64,000 bases of DNA, taken from the NCBI RefSeq assembly GCF_019297855.1, contig NZ_CP079194.1, forward strand, positions 3,521,501-3,585,500, given 5' to 3'. This DNA is from Gymnodinialimonas ceratoperidinii (GTDB lineage: Bacteria > Pseudomonadota > Alphaproteobacteria > Rhodobacterales > Rhodobacteraceae). The notes below the pieces were generated by a model, which worked only from the letters and a program-made list of their open reading frames with translations, made no database searches and had not been told where the DNA came from. Shown piece by piece: positions 26,367 to 35,287 of the stretch. The first letter of the stretch is position 1, and every line of letters starts with the position of its first letter. A program made the position numbers and the translations under genes.

Positions 26367-26869
26367 GCGCTTTTCCCTGCCGCTTTCCGGATCGCCTCGA
26401 CGATGTTGGGATAGGCGGAGCAGCGGCAGAGGTTGCCGCTCATGCGCTCGGAAATCTCCTCGGTCGTGAGCTCGGCGCCGTTCTGCAGATCGTCGGTCAC
26501 ATGGCTCGGCCAGTCGTTCTTGACCTCCTCCAGCATCGCCGTGGCCGAGCAGATTTGCCCCGGGGTGCAATAGCCGCATTGGTAACCGTCTTCGCTGACG
26601 AAGGCTTCCTGAAGCGCGCTAAGGTTGCCGGGCTGGCCGATCCCTTCGATCGTCGTCACTTCATCGCCATCGTGCATGCAGGCAAGCGTCAGGCAGGCGT
26701 TGATGCGGCGGCCGTTGACCAGAACCGTGCACGCCCCGCATTGTCCGTGATCGCAGCCCTTCTTGCTGCCAGTCAGTCCGAGATGATGGCGGAGGGCATC
26801 CAGCAGCGTTGTGCGTGGATCAAGCTCCAGCCGCTGGTGGGCGCCGTTGATGGTAAGGTCTGTTTGCAC
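26363..26869 (-). CDS. [2Fe-2S] subunit of the aldehyde oxidase
   Basis: 168-residue subunit with two [2Fe-2S] clusters. The plant-type cluster uses Cys39, 44, 47 and 59 ([19 protein letters not shown], then INACL). The helical C-terminal domain holds [10 protein letters not shown] and [12 protein letters not shown]. The start is a GTG at 26869. There is no twin-arginine signal, unlike E. coli PaoA, so the complex is probably cytoplasmic. First gene of the three-gene operon. Confidence 0.92.
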   Translation of the reverse strand: MQTDLTINGAHQRLELDPRTTLLDALRHHLGLTGSKKGCDHGQCGACTVLVNGRRINACLTLACMHDGDEVTTIEGIGQPGNLSALQEAFVSEDGYQCGYCTPGQICSATAMLEEVKNDWPSHVTDDLQNGAELTTEEISERMSGNLCRCSAYPNIVEAIRKAAGKSA

Positions 26870-26992
26870 GGGAAATATCTCTGAATTGGTTCAGGCTTGC
26901 TAAACCAACCCGCGCGTAAGTGCTTGGTTCCGAACTTTAACCCCGCTGCGCCGTCGCTTGCCGCAATGGTGGCGCAGATTTTCCTGTGGGTA

Positions 26993-29428
26993 TCAGCTTC
27001 GCATCCGGTCAAACTTGGGGTCGTAAGGCGACGGCTCGATGACCCGCGCGGCGACGCGCCTACCGCACAGATCAAGCGCCATCTCCGATCCCGGGCTCGC
27101 AAGGTCCGGGTCTACGAAAGCATAGGCGAGGTTCATGCCGACGCGGTGGCCGAAATCGCCCGACGTGATGGTGCCGACGACGGTATCGTTCTGCATCAGC
27201 GACGCGCCCGGATGCGCGGGGGCACGGCGGGTATCGATGCTCAACGAGACCAGCTGTTTTTGCGGCCCCTTCGCGTGACGCTGCAACAGCGCCTCCCTGC
27301 CGATGAACCCGTCCTTCTCGAGCTTCACGAAGCGCGCCAACCCCGTCTCGAACGGGTCGAACTCGGTGATGAGGTCGGCTTTCCAGTGCAGGAAGCCTTT
27401 CTCCATGCGCATCGATTCCACCGCACGCGCACCGAAGAGTTTCAGGCCAAAGGCCTCGCCGGCCTCGCGGAGCGCGAGATAGGCGGCATAGAGCGATGCG
27501 TTCGGGACGTGGATTTCATAGGCCAACTCGCCGGAGAAACTGACGCCCATCACCACGGCGGGCGCGTAGCCGATGGTGCATTCGCGGGTTGAAAGCCACG
27601 GGAAGGCTGCGGCCGACCAATCCCCGCGGGCAGATGCCGAGAGCACTTCCCGCGCCTTCGGCCCTGCCAGAACAAGGATCGTATGCTCGTTGGTCAGACT
27701 GCGCAGCTGCACGTCCTCGTCCGGGCGAAGATGGGCGGCGAGCCAATCCATGTCGTGATACTCCGACGCGGCCGCCGATCCGTACCAGACCCTGTCGGGG
27801 CCGCGATCAGAGGCGGGCAGATTGGCCACGGTCGCCTCGCCCTTGATGCATCCATGCTCGTTCAACAGATAGCCCAACCCGACACGTCCGTCGCGTTTCG
27901 GGACGGTTCCGCAGATCATCCGGTCGAGGAACCTGTGCCGGTCCGCCCCGGCAATCTCGATCCGGTTGAAGCCATTGACCTCGGCCAAGCCGACGTTGGT
28001 CGCCACGTTGGAGACTTCAGCCGCCACCACGTCGAACGCCTCGTCAAAGTCGAAGCCGAGGGTGGGATGAAACTCCGGCGACGGCTTGATGTAGTCGACC
28101 CGCTCCCACCCGTTCACGACGGTGAATTCGGCGCCTTCCGCGGCCATGATCGGCGTGAGCGGGGTCGTCTTGGCATTGCGCCCGGCGGGGCGATGCTCGT
28201 GCGGGAAGTGGAAGCGGAATTCGTTCTGGTAATCCTCGACCGCTTTGCGGGCGGTCAGCTCGACCGTCGCATGGCCGGTGAACCGACGCGGATCGATGAC
28301 CCAGGTGTCGTAGCACGCCTCTCCGTGGACGATCTGTTGCGCCAATAGCCAGCCGTGGCCGCCGCCTTCGCCCAGACCCGCGCGGAGACCGATGATGCAA
28401 TAGGCGTTGCGCTTGCCGGGGATCGGACCGACCAAAGGCGCGCCGTCGATGGTGTAGGTGATCGGGCCGTTCACCACCCGCTTGATCCCCACGTCGGCCA
28501 GAACCGGCATCCGCTCGAACGCGCCTTCGAGGACATCCATCACCCGGTCGAGGTCGTCGGGGCAGAGATCATTCGAGAAGCTCGGGCTGATGCCATCCAT
28601 CCCCCAGGTCTTGCAGTCCTGCTCATAGAACCCGACCAGCAACCCGCCCTTTTCCTGACGAGAGTAATAGTCCGAGATCGGGCACCGCAGCAGCGGCATC
28701 CTGTGCCCGGCCTCGGCAATGGCGGGGATATCTTCGGTGATGAAATACTGATGCTCCATCGAGGCGACCGGATGCTGGACGCCCATCATCGCGCCGACTT
28801 CGTTCACCCGGTAGCCACCGGCGTTCACCACGACGTCACAGTCGATGTCGCCGTGCTCGGTGTGGACGGTCCATGTGTCGTCCTTGTGCTGCGTCAGGCC
28901 GATCACCGGCGTGTTGCGGTAGACCTCGGCCCCCGCCTTGCGGGCGTGAAACGCCAACGCCTGACACAGTTGCGCCGGGTCGATATCGCCGTCTTCCCCG
29001 TCCCAAAGGCCGCCCAGAAGGTTCTCGTTAGAGATCAGGGGGTGACGGCGGGCGCATTCCTCGGCGTCGAGGATCTCGTAGTCCACCCCCATACCCCGCG
29101 CCATGGAGGCAAAGTGGCGATAGCCCTGCATCTGCGCTTCGGTATTGGCCAGCCGGATACCGCCATCGCCGTGGTGATAGCCGACCGGGTATTCGGGATC
29201 GTCGCGCAGCTTCTTGTAGAGCGCGATGGAGTGGGATTTGAGACCCACCATCGTTTGGGTCATGCCGAAATTCGTGACCTGCGCCGCGGAGTGCCACGTG
29301 GTGCCCGAGGTCAGCTCATCCCGCTCCACCAGAACCACATCGGTCCAGCCCTCCTGCGTCAGGTGATACAGCGTCGAGCAGCCCGCGATGCCGCCGCCGA
29401 TGACAACAGCCTTGGTTCTGGATTTCAT
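26993..29428 (-). CDS. Dimethylglycine/sarcosine dehydrogenase-like FAD enzyme with GcvT domain
   Basis: 811 residues in three parts. An FAD-binding DAO domain comes first (GGGIAGCSTLYHLTQEGW, then VERDELTSGTTWHSAAQV, whose His is the usual covalent flavin site). A short FAO_M-type linker follows, and from about residue 440 a GcvT-type aminomethyltransferase domain (FNRIEIAGADRHRFLDRMICG, then SMRMEKGFLHWKADL). Enzymes of this build demethylate dimethylglycine, sarcosine or related methylamines and pass the carbon to tetrahydrofolate. The ATG at 29428 has GGGGAG upstream; a GTG three codons earlier is less likely. A divergent LysR gene lies 103 bases away. Confidence 0.9.
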   Translation of the reverse strand: MKSRTKAVVIGGGIAGCSTLYHLTQEGWTDVVLVERDELTSGTTWHSAAQVTNFGMTQTMVGLKSHSIALYKKLRDDPEYPVGYHHGDGGIRLANTEAQMQGYRHFASMARGMGVDYEILDAEECARRHPLISNENLLGGLWDGEDGDIDPAQLCQALAFHARKAGAEVYRNTPVIGLTQHKDDTWTVHTEHGDIDCDVVVNAGGYRVNEVGAMMGVQHPVASMEHQYFITEDIPAIAEAGHRMPLLRCPISDYYSRQEKGGLLVGFYEQDCKTWGMDGISPSFSNDLCPDDLDRVMDVLEGAFERMPVLADVGIKRVVNGPITYTIDGAPLVGPIPGKRNAYCIIGLRAGLGEGGGHGWLLAQQIVHGEACYDTWVIDPRRFTGHATVELTARKAVEDYQNEFRFHFPHEHRPAGRNAKTTPLTPIMAAEGAEFTVVNGWERVDYIKPSPEFHPTLGFDFDEAFDVVAAEVSNVATNVGLAEVNGFNRIEIAGADRHRFLDRMICGTVPKRDGRVGLGYLLNEHGCIKGEATVANLPASDRGPDRVWYGSAAASEYHDMDWLAAHLRPDEDVQLRSLTNEHTILVLAGPKAREVLSASARGDWSAAAFPWLSTRECTIGYAPAVVMGVSFSGELAYEIHVPNASLYAAYLALREAGEAFGLKLFGARAVESMRMEKGFLHWKADLITEFDPFETGLARFVKLEKDGFIGREALLQRHAKGPQKQLVSLSIDTRRAPAHPGASLMQNDTVVGTITSGDFGHRVGMNLAYAFVDPDLASPGSEMALDLCGRRVAARVIEPSPYDPKFDRMRS

Positions 29429-29503
29429 CGCGCGCACTCCCCTTGTCGATTGGCGTCACTGTGGCGAAAGCCCAATCCTTTGAAAAATCTTTTTATGCGA
29501 GAT

Positions 29504-29519
29504 ATAATCTCAAGATTAT
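29504..29519. promoter_or_regulatory. Palindrome between the dehydrogenase and lysR genes
   Basis: ATAATCT-CA-AGATTAT, perfect 7-bp arms, in the 103-base divergent region and 12 bases before the LysR ATG. A likely binding site for the LysR protein that controls one or both genes. It overlaps the TATAAT-like sequence there. Confidence 0.45.
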
Positions 29520-29531
29520 TGAGGTAGAGCC

Positions 29532-30458
29532 ATGTCCCTGTCCCTTCGCGCCATGCGATACGTTCAAGCCGCGTTGCGCCATGGCTCCATCACGCGGGCG
29601 GCGGACGAGATGCATGTCACGCCCTCGGCCATCGCCGCGGCGCTGGATCAGACGGAAGCAGCTTTCGGCATGGCGCTCGTGACCCGCGCGCGGGCGAAGG
29701 GAATTTCTCCGACAACAGCGGGCCGCGATATCGGGCGCCGCATCGATGATCTGCTGGAACGCTATGACCGGTTGCTGACGGATGTCTCGGACCTGCAATC
29801 CAACGTCACCGGCAATCTGGCGATCGGCTACAACGCGCCACTCGCCCCGGCCTTCCTGCCCTTTCTTGCCGCGCAGATGCTGGCCTCGCATCCGGGCGTG
29901 ACCTTCACGTTGACCGAGGGCGACAACGACACCGTTCAGAAGGGTTTGCAGGACGGGCAGTTCGACATGATCCTGTTCGTCGAAGAGCTGCCCGATCCAC
30001 AGATTGAAACGCAACCGCTGCTTCATGCGCCGACCTATTGTCTCTGCCCGGCGGATCACCCTTTGGCCAAGCAAGAGGCCGTTACGGTCTCTCAGATCGT
30101 GGGCGAGCCGCTGATCCTGTTGGATCGCCCTGCCGCGCGGCGGTACTATCTCGACGTGCTGCAGCAAGGCGGCGACGATGTCCGCGTCGTAGCCACCGCC
30201 AATTCAACCGAGATGGTGCGGTCCCTCGTCGCCTCGAACGTCGGGGTCTCTTTGCTGAACATGAAGCCGGGAAACGCGCCGTCCTACGCCGGAGACAACA
30301 TCCGCTGCCTGCCGATCTCTGACACCACGAGCGGCGTCACCTTGTCCCTCGGCTTCGCGCCGGGCCCAAAACGCAGATTGATCCGGACATTTACGGAGAG
30401 CTGCATTGCCGCCTGTAGTGGGCCGTTGGGTGACGATTTGACGATTGCCGACGCGTGA
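29532..30458 (+). CDS. LysR-family transcriptional regulator
   Basis: 308 residues. The N-terminal winged helix-turn-helix (about 1-60) reads RAMRYVQAALRHGSITRAADEMHVTPSAI in part. The C-terminal substrate-binding fold starts near residue 90 (VTGNLAIGYNAPLAPAFL) and includes VASNVGVSLLNMKPG. It is transcribed away from the dimethylglycine-dehydrogenase-like gene and by LysR convention probably regulates it. The ATG at 29532 follows a GAGGTAGAG ribosome-binding site. Confidence 0.92.
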   Translation: MSLSLRAMRYVQAALRHGSITRAADEMHVTPSAIAAALDQTEAAFGMALVTRARAKGISPTTAGRDIGRRIDDLLERYDRLLTDVSDLQSNVTGNLAIGYNAPLAPAFLPFLAAQMLASHPGVTFTLTEGDNDTVQKGLQDGQFDMILFVEELPDPQIETQPLLHAPTYCLCPADHPLAKQEAVTVSQIVGEPLILLDRPAARRYYLDVLQQGGDDVRVVATANSTEMVRSLVASNVGVSLLNMKPGNAPSYAGDNIRCLPISDTTSGVTLSLGFAPGPKRRLIRTFTESCIAACSGPLGDDLTIADA

Positions 30459-30636
30459 CAAAGCCGGCTGCAGACCACACCGAGTTAAGTCGGAGTTTGA
30501 GCTGTCGTCACGTCACGCCTGTGGAGCATGTATCCACGAGGCGGCCAGAACCGGCGCTCACGCAAACACGCGGCAGGAGCCGATTTCCGTCACGATCATC
30601 ATTTTGGCTGAGGTCCACCGCGTTGGGGGTGGTGAG

Positions 30637-30713
30637 TGGCGGACTGGGGAGGATTCGAACCCCCGACCCCTTGATTCGTAGTCAAGTACTCTATCCAGCT
30701 GAGCTACCAATCC
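30637..30713 (-). tRNA. tRNA-Arg (anticodon ACG)
   Basis: 77-base cloverleaf. The acceptor stem GGATTGG pairs with CCAGTCC; then discriminator G and an encoded CCA. The D-arm begins TAGCTCAGCTGG. The anticodon stem is CTTGA / TCAAG with loop CTACGAA, so the anticodon is ACG (plus-strand bases 30677-30679), normally edited to ICG to read CGU, CGC and CGA. The T-arm is GGGGG-TTCGAAT-CCTCC with one G-U pair. It stands alone between the LysR and histidine kinase genes. Confidence 0.97.
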
Positions 30714-30759
30714 GCGTGGGATGCATTTAGCGTCGCCGAATGGTCAGCGCAAGGGGCAA

Positions 30760-32145
30760 TCAGGCAGCAATTCCGCTTGGGAGGAACATTGCGAAGGTTG
30801 TGCCGTCCGATCCGGTGCTTTTCAGGGTCAGGCTGCCGCCATGTCCGCGCAGGATTTCCGAGCAGATCGTCAGGCCGAGGCCCGTGCCGCCCACCTTGGA
30901 GGTCGAGGCGAAGGGTTTGAACAGCGCCTCGCGCGCACCGTCGGGGAGGCCGGGGCCGGTGTCGCAGACCTCGATGAACCAGCCGCCCTCCTGCGTTCCC
31001 GCGCGGACGATGACCTCTCCGGGCATACCTGTCGCCGTGATGGCCTGACGGGCATTGCGCACGAGGTTGGACAGCACCCGGTGCAATTGCTCGGGGTCTG
31101 CGCGCACGACCATTCCGGGCTCGATCACCGCGTCGTAGCTGACTTCGCCATCTTCTTGCGCGAGGTTGTCGTTATCGAGAACATCGTCGACGAGGGCTTC
31201 CAGCGGCACCCTGTCCAGCTTCGGCGCGGGCTCTTCTGCGCGGCCAAAGGCCAAGGTGGCCTCGGTCAGGTTGATCGCACGGTTGAGGGAGTTCACCAGC
31301 TTCGGCGCGATCCTCTTCACCGTTGGGTCCTGCACCGTCTCGAGCCGATCCGCGACGAGCGTCGCCACCGAGAGGATGTTGCGCAGATCGTGGCTGATCT
31401 TGGCCACGGCCTCGCCCAATTGCGCCAGCCGCTCGCGCTGCCGCAGAAGCGAGGTCAGCTGCGTCTGCATCGCGTGCAACGCCTCTTCCGCGTCGCGCAA
31501 TTCACGGACCGTGCCGCGCGGCGTGATGATGCGGTTGGCGTCTTCGGGCGCTTGCGCGTAGCTGATCATCGCGTGGACCACGCGCTTGATCGGGTTAACC
31601 ATCAGCACCCGTACCGCGCCAAAGAGCAGCACTGCCGTGAAGATCGAGATCACCGCCGACAGAAGAAAAACACGCAGGCCGTAATCGATCATCGCCGTGC
31701 GCAGCGGCTCGGTTTCCATCGTGATCTCGATCAGCAGACCGGCCTCGCGGACCGGCTGACCGATGACTCGGATGTTCTGCTCCTCGGCCTCGAGCAGCCG
31801 CATCGAAGCATCGCGAATCAATTGCCACGCCGGAGGGTCGCGCAGATCGAAGGTGGCCGAAATGGGCTCCATCCCGTCGGTGGACAGTACAAGCTGGCGC
31901 ACCGCGTCGCGGCGCAGCACGACGTTGAGGACTTCTGCGTTTTCAAGCAGTTCGTACTCAAGGTCATCGTCGATCATGCCGTCCGCCGCCAAAAGCGCGA
32001 GCGAGGCGATCTGAGCCCGCTCCAACCGGGCGAGCAGGTAATCTTCACGGAAGCGCGCGATGGAGGGGACGAAGATGAATACCTCGGCCAGCATCACGAA
32101 GATGATGGTGAGGATCAAGAATCGCCCTGAAAGACTGTTGGCCAC
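30760..32145 (-). CDS. Membrane sensor histidine kinase
   Basis: 461 residues. A first membrane helix (about 8-28, FLILTIIFVMLAEVFIFVPS), a periplasmic domain of about 120 residues and a second helix (VFLLSAVISIFTAVLLFGAV) are followed by a HAMP-like linker. The kinase core follows: H-box KISHDLRN, N-box NLVRNARQA, G1 DTGPGLP and G2 GTGLGLTI. The GTG at 32145 is chosen because AGGGAG lies 5 bases upstream; a TTG 11 codons earlier lacks a good site. No response-regulator gene is adjacent, so it is an orphan kinase. Signal unknown. Confidence 0.9.
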   Translation of the reverse strand: MANSLSGRFLILTIIFVMLAEVFIFVPSIARFREDYLLARLERAQIASLALLAADGMIDDDLEYELLENAEVLNVVLRRDAVRQLVLSTDGMEPISATFDLRDPPAWQLIRDASMRLLEAEEQNIRVIGQPVREAGLLIEITMETEPLRTAMIDYGLRVFLLSAVISIFTAVLLFGAVRVLMVNPIKRVVHAMISYAQAPEDANRIITPRGTVRELRDAEEALHAMQTQLTSLLRQRERLAQLGEAVAKISHDLRNILSVATLVADRLETVQDPTVKRIAPKLVNSLNRAINLTEATLAFGRAEEPAPKLDRVPLEALVDDVLDNDNLAQEDGEVSYDAVIEPGMVVRADPEQLHRVLSNLVRNARQAITATGMPGEVIVRAGTQEGGWFIEVCDTGPGLPDGAREALFKPFASTSKVGGTGLGLTICSEILRGHGGSLTLKSTGSDGTTFAMFLPSGIAA

Positions 32146-32186
32146 CGCCGGCTCCCTCTGGTGCCCGACCGCGGGCAAGGTTTCTT

Positions 32187-33605
32187 TTAGGGCCGTCCGA
32201 ACCTTTGCACAAACCCGACCAGCGTTTTCACCAGCGCGCTGTCGAACAGCTTGGGGGTGAAATAGGCACTGGCAGCGCGTTTATTAACCTCTCCCAGTGT
32301 CGGATAAGGGGCAACCATGTTGGCGACGGCACTCATCTTCAATTTGTTCGCGATGGCAAGGGACCAGATACCAATCAACTCGCCGGCATGAGGCCCGACA
32401 ATCGTGGCACCAACAGGCTTGCCCTTGACCACCATGACCTTGACGAAGCCCGTTTTCTGCCCGGTCGCGATGCCGCGATCGTTGTCCTGGAATTCCGCCT
32501 TCGCGATGAAGACGCTGTCGCCGTGTTTCTCCTTCGCCTGCGCTTCGGTCAGGCCGACCTGAGCTAGTTCCGGCGAGGTATAGGTGGCCCAGGGGATATG
32601 GTCGGTGCGGGCCTTGGACGGCAGCGCGAACAACATCGGCCGGATGATGACGCCCGCGTGGTAGCCCGCGAGATGCGTGAATTGCATGCCGCCCCCGACA
32701 TCGCCCACCGCGTAGACGCGCTTGTTCGTGGAGCGCAGGTCAGCCCCCACTTTCACGCCCTTGCGGTCATATTCTACGCCTGCCTTCTCAAGATCGAGCT
32801 TGTCGACGTTCACCGCGCGGCCCACCGCCACGAGAAGGTGCGAGCCCGCGAAGGTCGCGCCGTCCTCTGTCTCGACGGTGATCGCGCCTTCCTCGCCGCG
32901 GATCTCCGAGGCGGTTGCCCCCTCGACAATCGTTATGCCTTCGGCGCGCAGGGTCTCGATCACGATGGCGGCGGCGTCTGGGTCGTCCTTGCCCATCGCC
33001 TTGTCACCTTCCAGCACCGTCACCTGACAGCCGAGCCGCCGATGCGCCTGCGCCATCTCCATCCCGATGGGACCGCCGCCGATGATGATCAGGTGCTCCG
33101 GCTTCTCGCGCAGATCGAAGATCGTCTCGTTGGTATGGTAGGGCACGCCGTCGAGGCCGGTGATCGGCGGCACGAAGGGGCGAGAGCCCGTCGCGATCAC
33201 GAAGCGCCGCGCCTTGATCGTGGTGTCGCCGGCCTGCACCTCGGACTCCGAGATGAAGCGCCCGAATTCGCGGATGACCGTGACGCCGAGACCTTCGAAC
33301 CGTTCCTGGGAATCAACCGGCGCGATCTCTTCGATGACCGAGTGGACATGGTCCTTGGCGGCCGCGTAGTCGGGCGCGGGGTCGTGACCCGCCACGCCGA
33401 ACGCCGCCTCGGAGGTTTCATGCGCCTTGTGCCCCGCCGCCAGCAGCGCTTTCGACGGCACGCAGCCGAAGTTCAGGCAGTCGCCGCCCATCAGGTGGCC
33501 TTCCAGCAGCACCACCTTCGCACCCATCTGAACGGCCCCCGCCGCCACGGACAATCCGCCGGAGCCCGCGCCGATGACGCAGATGTCAGTTTCGATCGTT
33601 TCCAT
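32187..33605 (-). CDS. FAD-dependent pyridine nucleotide-disulfide oxidoreductase
   Basis: 472-residue flavoprotein of the dihydrolipoamide dehydrogenase/mercuric reductase group. It has the FAD motif GAGSGGLSVAAGA, the redox-active pair Cys43/Cys48 in GGDCLNFGCVPSK, the NAD motif IIGGGPIGMEMA and the second FAD motif VYAVGDV. The dimerisation domain ends VAPYPTLGEVNKRA. The His that normally forms the His-Glu active-site pair is Tyr here, so it is not an ordinary lipoamide dehydrogenase. It starts 3 bases after a VTT-domain membrane protein gene, a pairing seen in several proteobacteria. Substrate unknown. Confidence 0.9.
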   Translation of the reverse strand: METIETDICVIGAGSGGLSVAAGAVQMGAKVVLLEGHLMGGDCLNFGCVPSKALLAAGHKAHETSEAAFGVAGHDPAPDYAAAKDHVHSVIEEIAPVDSQERFEGLGVTVIREFGRFISESEVQAGDTTIKARRFVIATGSRPFVPPITGLDGVPYHTNETIFDLREKPEHLIIIGGGPIGMEMAQAHRRLGCQVTVLEGDKAMGKDDPDAAAIVIETLRAEGITIVEGATASEIRGEEGAITVETEDGATFAGSHLLVAVGRAVNVDKLDLEKAGVEYDRKGVKVGADLRSTNKRVYAVGDVGGGMQFTHLAGYHAGVIIRPMLFALPSKARTDHIPWATYTSPELAQVGLTEAQAKEKHGDSVFIAKAEFQDNDRGIATGQKTGFVKVMVVKGKPVGATIVGPHAGELIGIWSLAIANKLKMSAVANMVAPYPTLGEVNKRAASAYFTPKLFDSALVKTLVGFVQRFGRP

Positions 33606-33608
33606 GGC

Positions 33609-34343
33609 TTACAGGCCTTTCTTGCCGCGCACGGCCTTGAGGATGATGGGCAATGCCGCCAACGCGCAGAGGCCGAGGATCGGCAACAGGATCTGCGGCT
33701 CGAATATAATGCCGAGGTCCGGGGTTTCACCCCGCGCGAAGACCTCGCCCAATCCCGCGCCGACGGACGTATAGACAATCGCGCCCGGCATGATCCCGAA
33801 GAAGGTCGAGATCACGTACCGGCGCAGGGGGACCTCGAAAAAGGCCGGCAGGAGGTTCGCGATGAAGAAGGGTACTGCAGGCACGAGGCGCAGCAGGAAC
33901 AGCGCGGACCATTGGTTTTCGTCGATGGCTTCCTTGAAGCGTTTCATCACGCCCTCTGACCCTTCGAGCCTCTCGCCCAGTCGCGCGCCGAAACTCGTCT
34001 GCGCGGCCAGAAAAATTGCCGTCGCCCCGATGGTCGCGCCCGTGATGTTGAACAGGGCCCCCGGAAATGTCGCGAAAAGGAAGCCGCCGGTCAGCGTCGC
34101 GATTGTCGCGCCCGGCAGGGAAAAAGCCACGATCAAAGCGTAGGCGAGGATGAAGAGCCCCACGGTCAGCGCGTAATTGGCATCGCGGAAGGCGATCAGC
34201 GCCTCTCGGTTATCGGCCAGGGCCTGAAAGCTCAGGTAGTCCCTGAACAGGAACCAGCCAATGCCGGCTCCGATCACGATGGCCACGATCGGCAGATACC
34301 GTGCCACGCCCGATTTCGACTGTAGTTCCGCGCTGTTCGCCAT
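33609..34343 (-). CDS. TVP38/TMEM64 (VTT-domain) inner-membrane protein
   Basis: 244-residue membrane protein of the DedA-related VTT family. About five to six hydrophobic segments surround the family core: FSLPGATIATLTGGFLF, the FGARLGERL helix, LLRLVPAVPFFIANLLPAFFEVPLRRY (in part) and FFGIMPGAIVYTSVGAGLGEVF. Related proteins move lipids or act in membrane homeostasis. The ATG at 34343 follows AGGACGGG; an earlier in-frame start has no ribosome-binding site. Probably cotranscribed with the oxidoreductase downstream, 3 bases away. Confidence 0.88.
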   Translation of the reverse strand: MANSAELQSKSGVARYLPIVAIVIGAGIGWFLFRDYLSFQALADNREALIAFRDANYALTVGLFILAYALIVAFSLPGATIATLTGGFLFATFPGALFNITGATIGATAIFLAAQTSFGARLGERLEGSEGVMKRFKEAIDENQWSALFLLRLVPAVPFFIANLLPAFFEVPLRRYVISTFFGIMPGAIVYTSVGAGLGEVFARGETPDLGIIFEPQILLPILGLCALAALPIILKAVRGKKGL

Positions 34344-34516
34344 GTCCCGTCCTATTCGCCTTTGTGTCGCCGCCCCTAGATGCGTCATTTGAAACGCCCG
34401 CGATATCCCCGGTCACGGTTGCTTGATGGGGCGTGACGCAAGTAAGGGGTTTCGTGACCGCGAAGGCTCCGATCTGTCACATTCGCGGCGGGATATGTTT
34501 CAGGCACGATAGGCCC

Positions 34517-35020
34517 ATGGAAAAAATCTTGGTCAGTTCCTGCCTGATGGGCGCCCCGGTCCGTTACGACGGCCGGGCCAAGACGTTGGAGAATCAGCTT
34601 CTCGCGACATGGCGGGCCGAAGGCCGCTTGGTGACGCTTTGCCCTGAGATGGCCGCAGGTCTGCCCACGCCACGCCCCCCTGTCGAGATTGCGCCCGGCG
34701 CCGATGCAGAGACCGTCCTGGGAGGCCGCGCGGGCGTCTATGACAAGGACGGGCTCGACTGGACCGGAGAGTTCGCCTTGGGCGCGCAACTGGCGGTCGA
34801 TCTGGTGCTCGAACAGCAATGCCGCTTTGCCCTGTTGACCGATGGGAGCCCATCCTGCGGCTCCACCTTCGTCTATTCCGGCCACTTCGACGGCCAGCGC
34901 CAGCCCGGAGAAGGCCTCGTCGCGCACCGCTTGCGGAAGATGGGCGTCTCCGTCTTCGCGCCGGATCAATTGCGTGAATTGGCCGATGCCGTGGAAGAAG
35001 CCGAAAATACCGCGTCCTGA
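34517..35020 (+). CDS. DUF523-family protein
   Basis: 167 residues matching DUF523. The signature begins ILVSSCLMGAPVRYDG, followed by LCPEMAAGLPTPRPPVEI, then GSPSCGST with a conserved Cys. Three Cys (SSC, LCPE, PSCG) could bind a metal. Function of the family is not established, though related YbbK/DUF523 domains occur with DUF1722. The ATG at 34517 gives the usual length. It is followed by the rpmH promoter. Confidence 0.87.
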   Translation: MEKILVSSCLMGAPVRYDGRAKTLENQLLATWRAEGRLVTLCPEMAAGLPTPRPPVEIAPGADAETVLGGRAGVYDKDGLDWTGEFALGAQLAVDLVLEQQCRFALLTDGSPSCGSTFVYSGHFDGQRQPGEGLVAHRLRKMGVSVFAPDQLRELADAVEEAENTAS

Positions 35021-35033
35021 CCCGTCGCACTTG

Positions 35034-35062
35034 TTGACAGCGGCCCAAACCTTGCCTATCCC
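35034..35062 (+). promoter_or_regulatory. Sigma-70 promoter of rpmH-rnpA-yidD
   Basis: A perfect TTGACA (35034-35039) and TATCCC (35057-35062), 17 bases apart, about 78 bases before the rpmH ATG. The strong -35 fits a ribosomal-protein gene. Confidence 0.7.
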
Positions 35063-35139
35063 GCAGGCTTCAACGGAGATACCTGCCGTTAGAGGAGCGC
35101 ATTCGGCGCCCTCCGGCCAAGATTGACGGAGCGAGACCC

Positions 35140-35277
35140 ATGTCGAAGCGGACATTCCAACCCTCGAACCTCGTGCGCAAGCACCGCCACGGCTTCCGTG
35201 CGCGTATGGCAACCAAAGCAGGTCGCAAGATCCTGAACGCCCGCCGCGCCCGCGGTCGGAAGTCGCTCAGCGCCTGA
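35140..35277 (+). CDS. rpmH: Ribosomal protein L34
   Basis: 45-residue basic protein of the large ribosomal subunit, beginning [19 protein letters not shown] and ending KSLSA. It has one extra residue after Met compared with the common 44-residue form. Arg and Lys make up over a third of the chain. It precedes rnpA by 10 bases, the classic rpmH-rnpA order, behind a strong promoter. Confidence 0.97.
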   Translation: MSKRTFQPSNLVRKHRHGFRARMATKAGRKILNARRARGRKSLSA

Positions 35278-35287
35278 TTGCCTGACA

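Noticed and set aside
30459..30636. Possible small gene between lysR and tRNA-Arg
   Set aside because: Short frames here run into the tRNA and lack a ribosome-binding site; nothing supportable.
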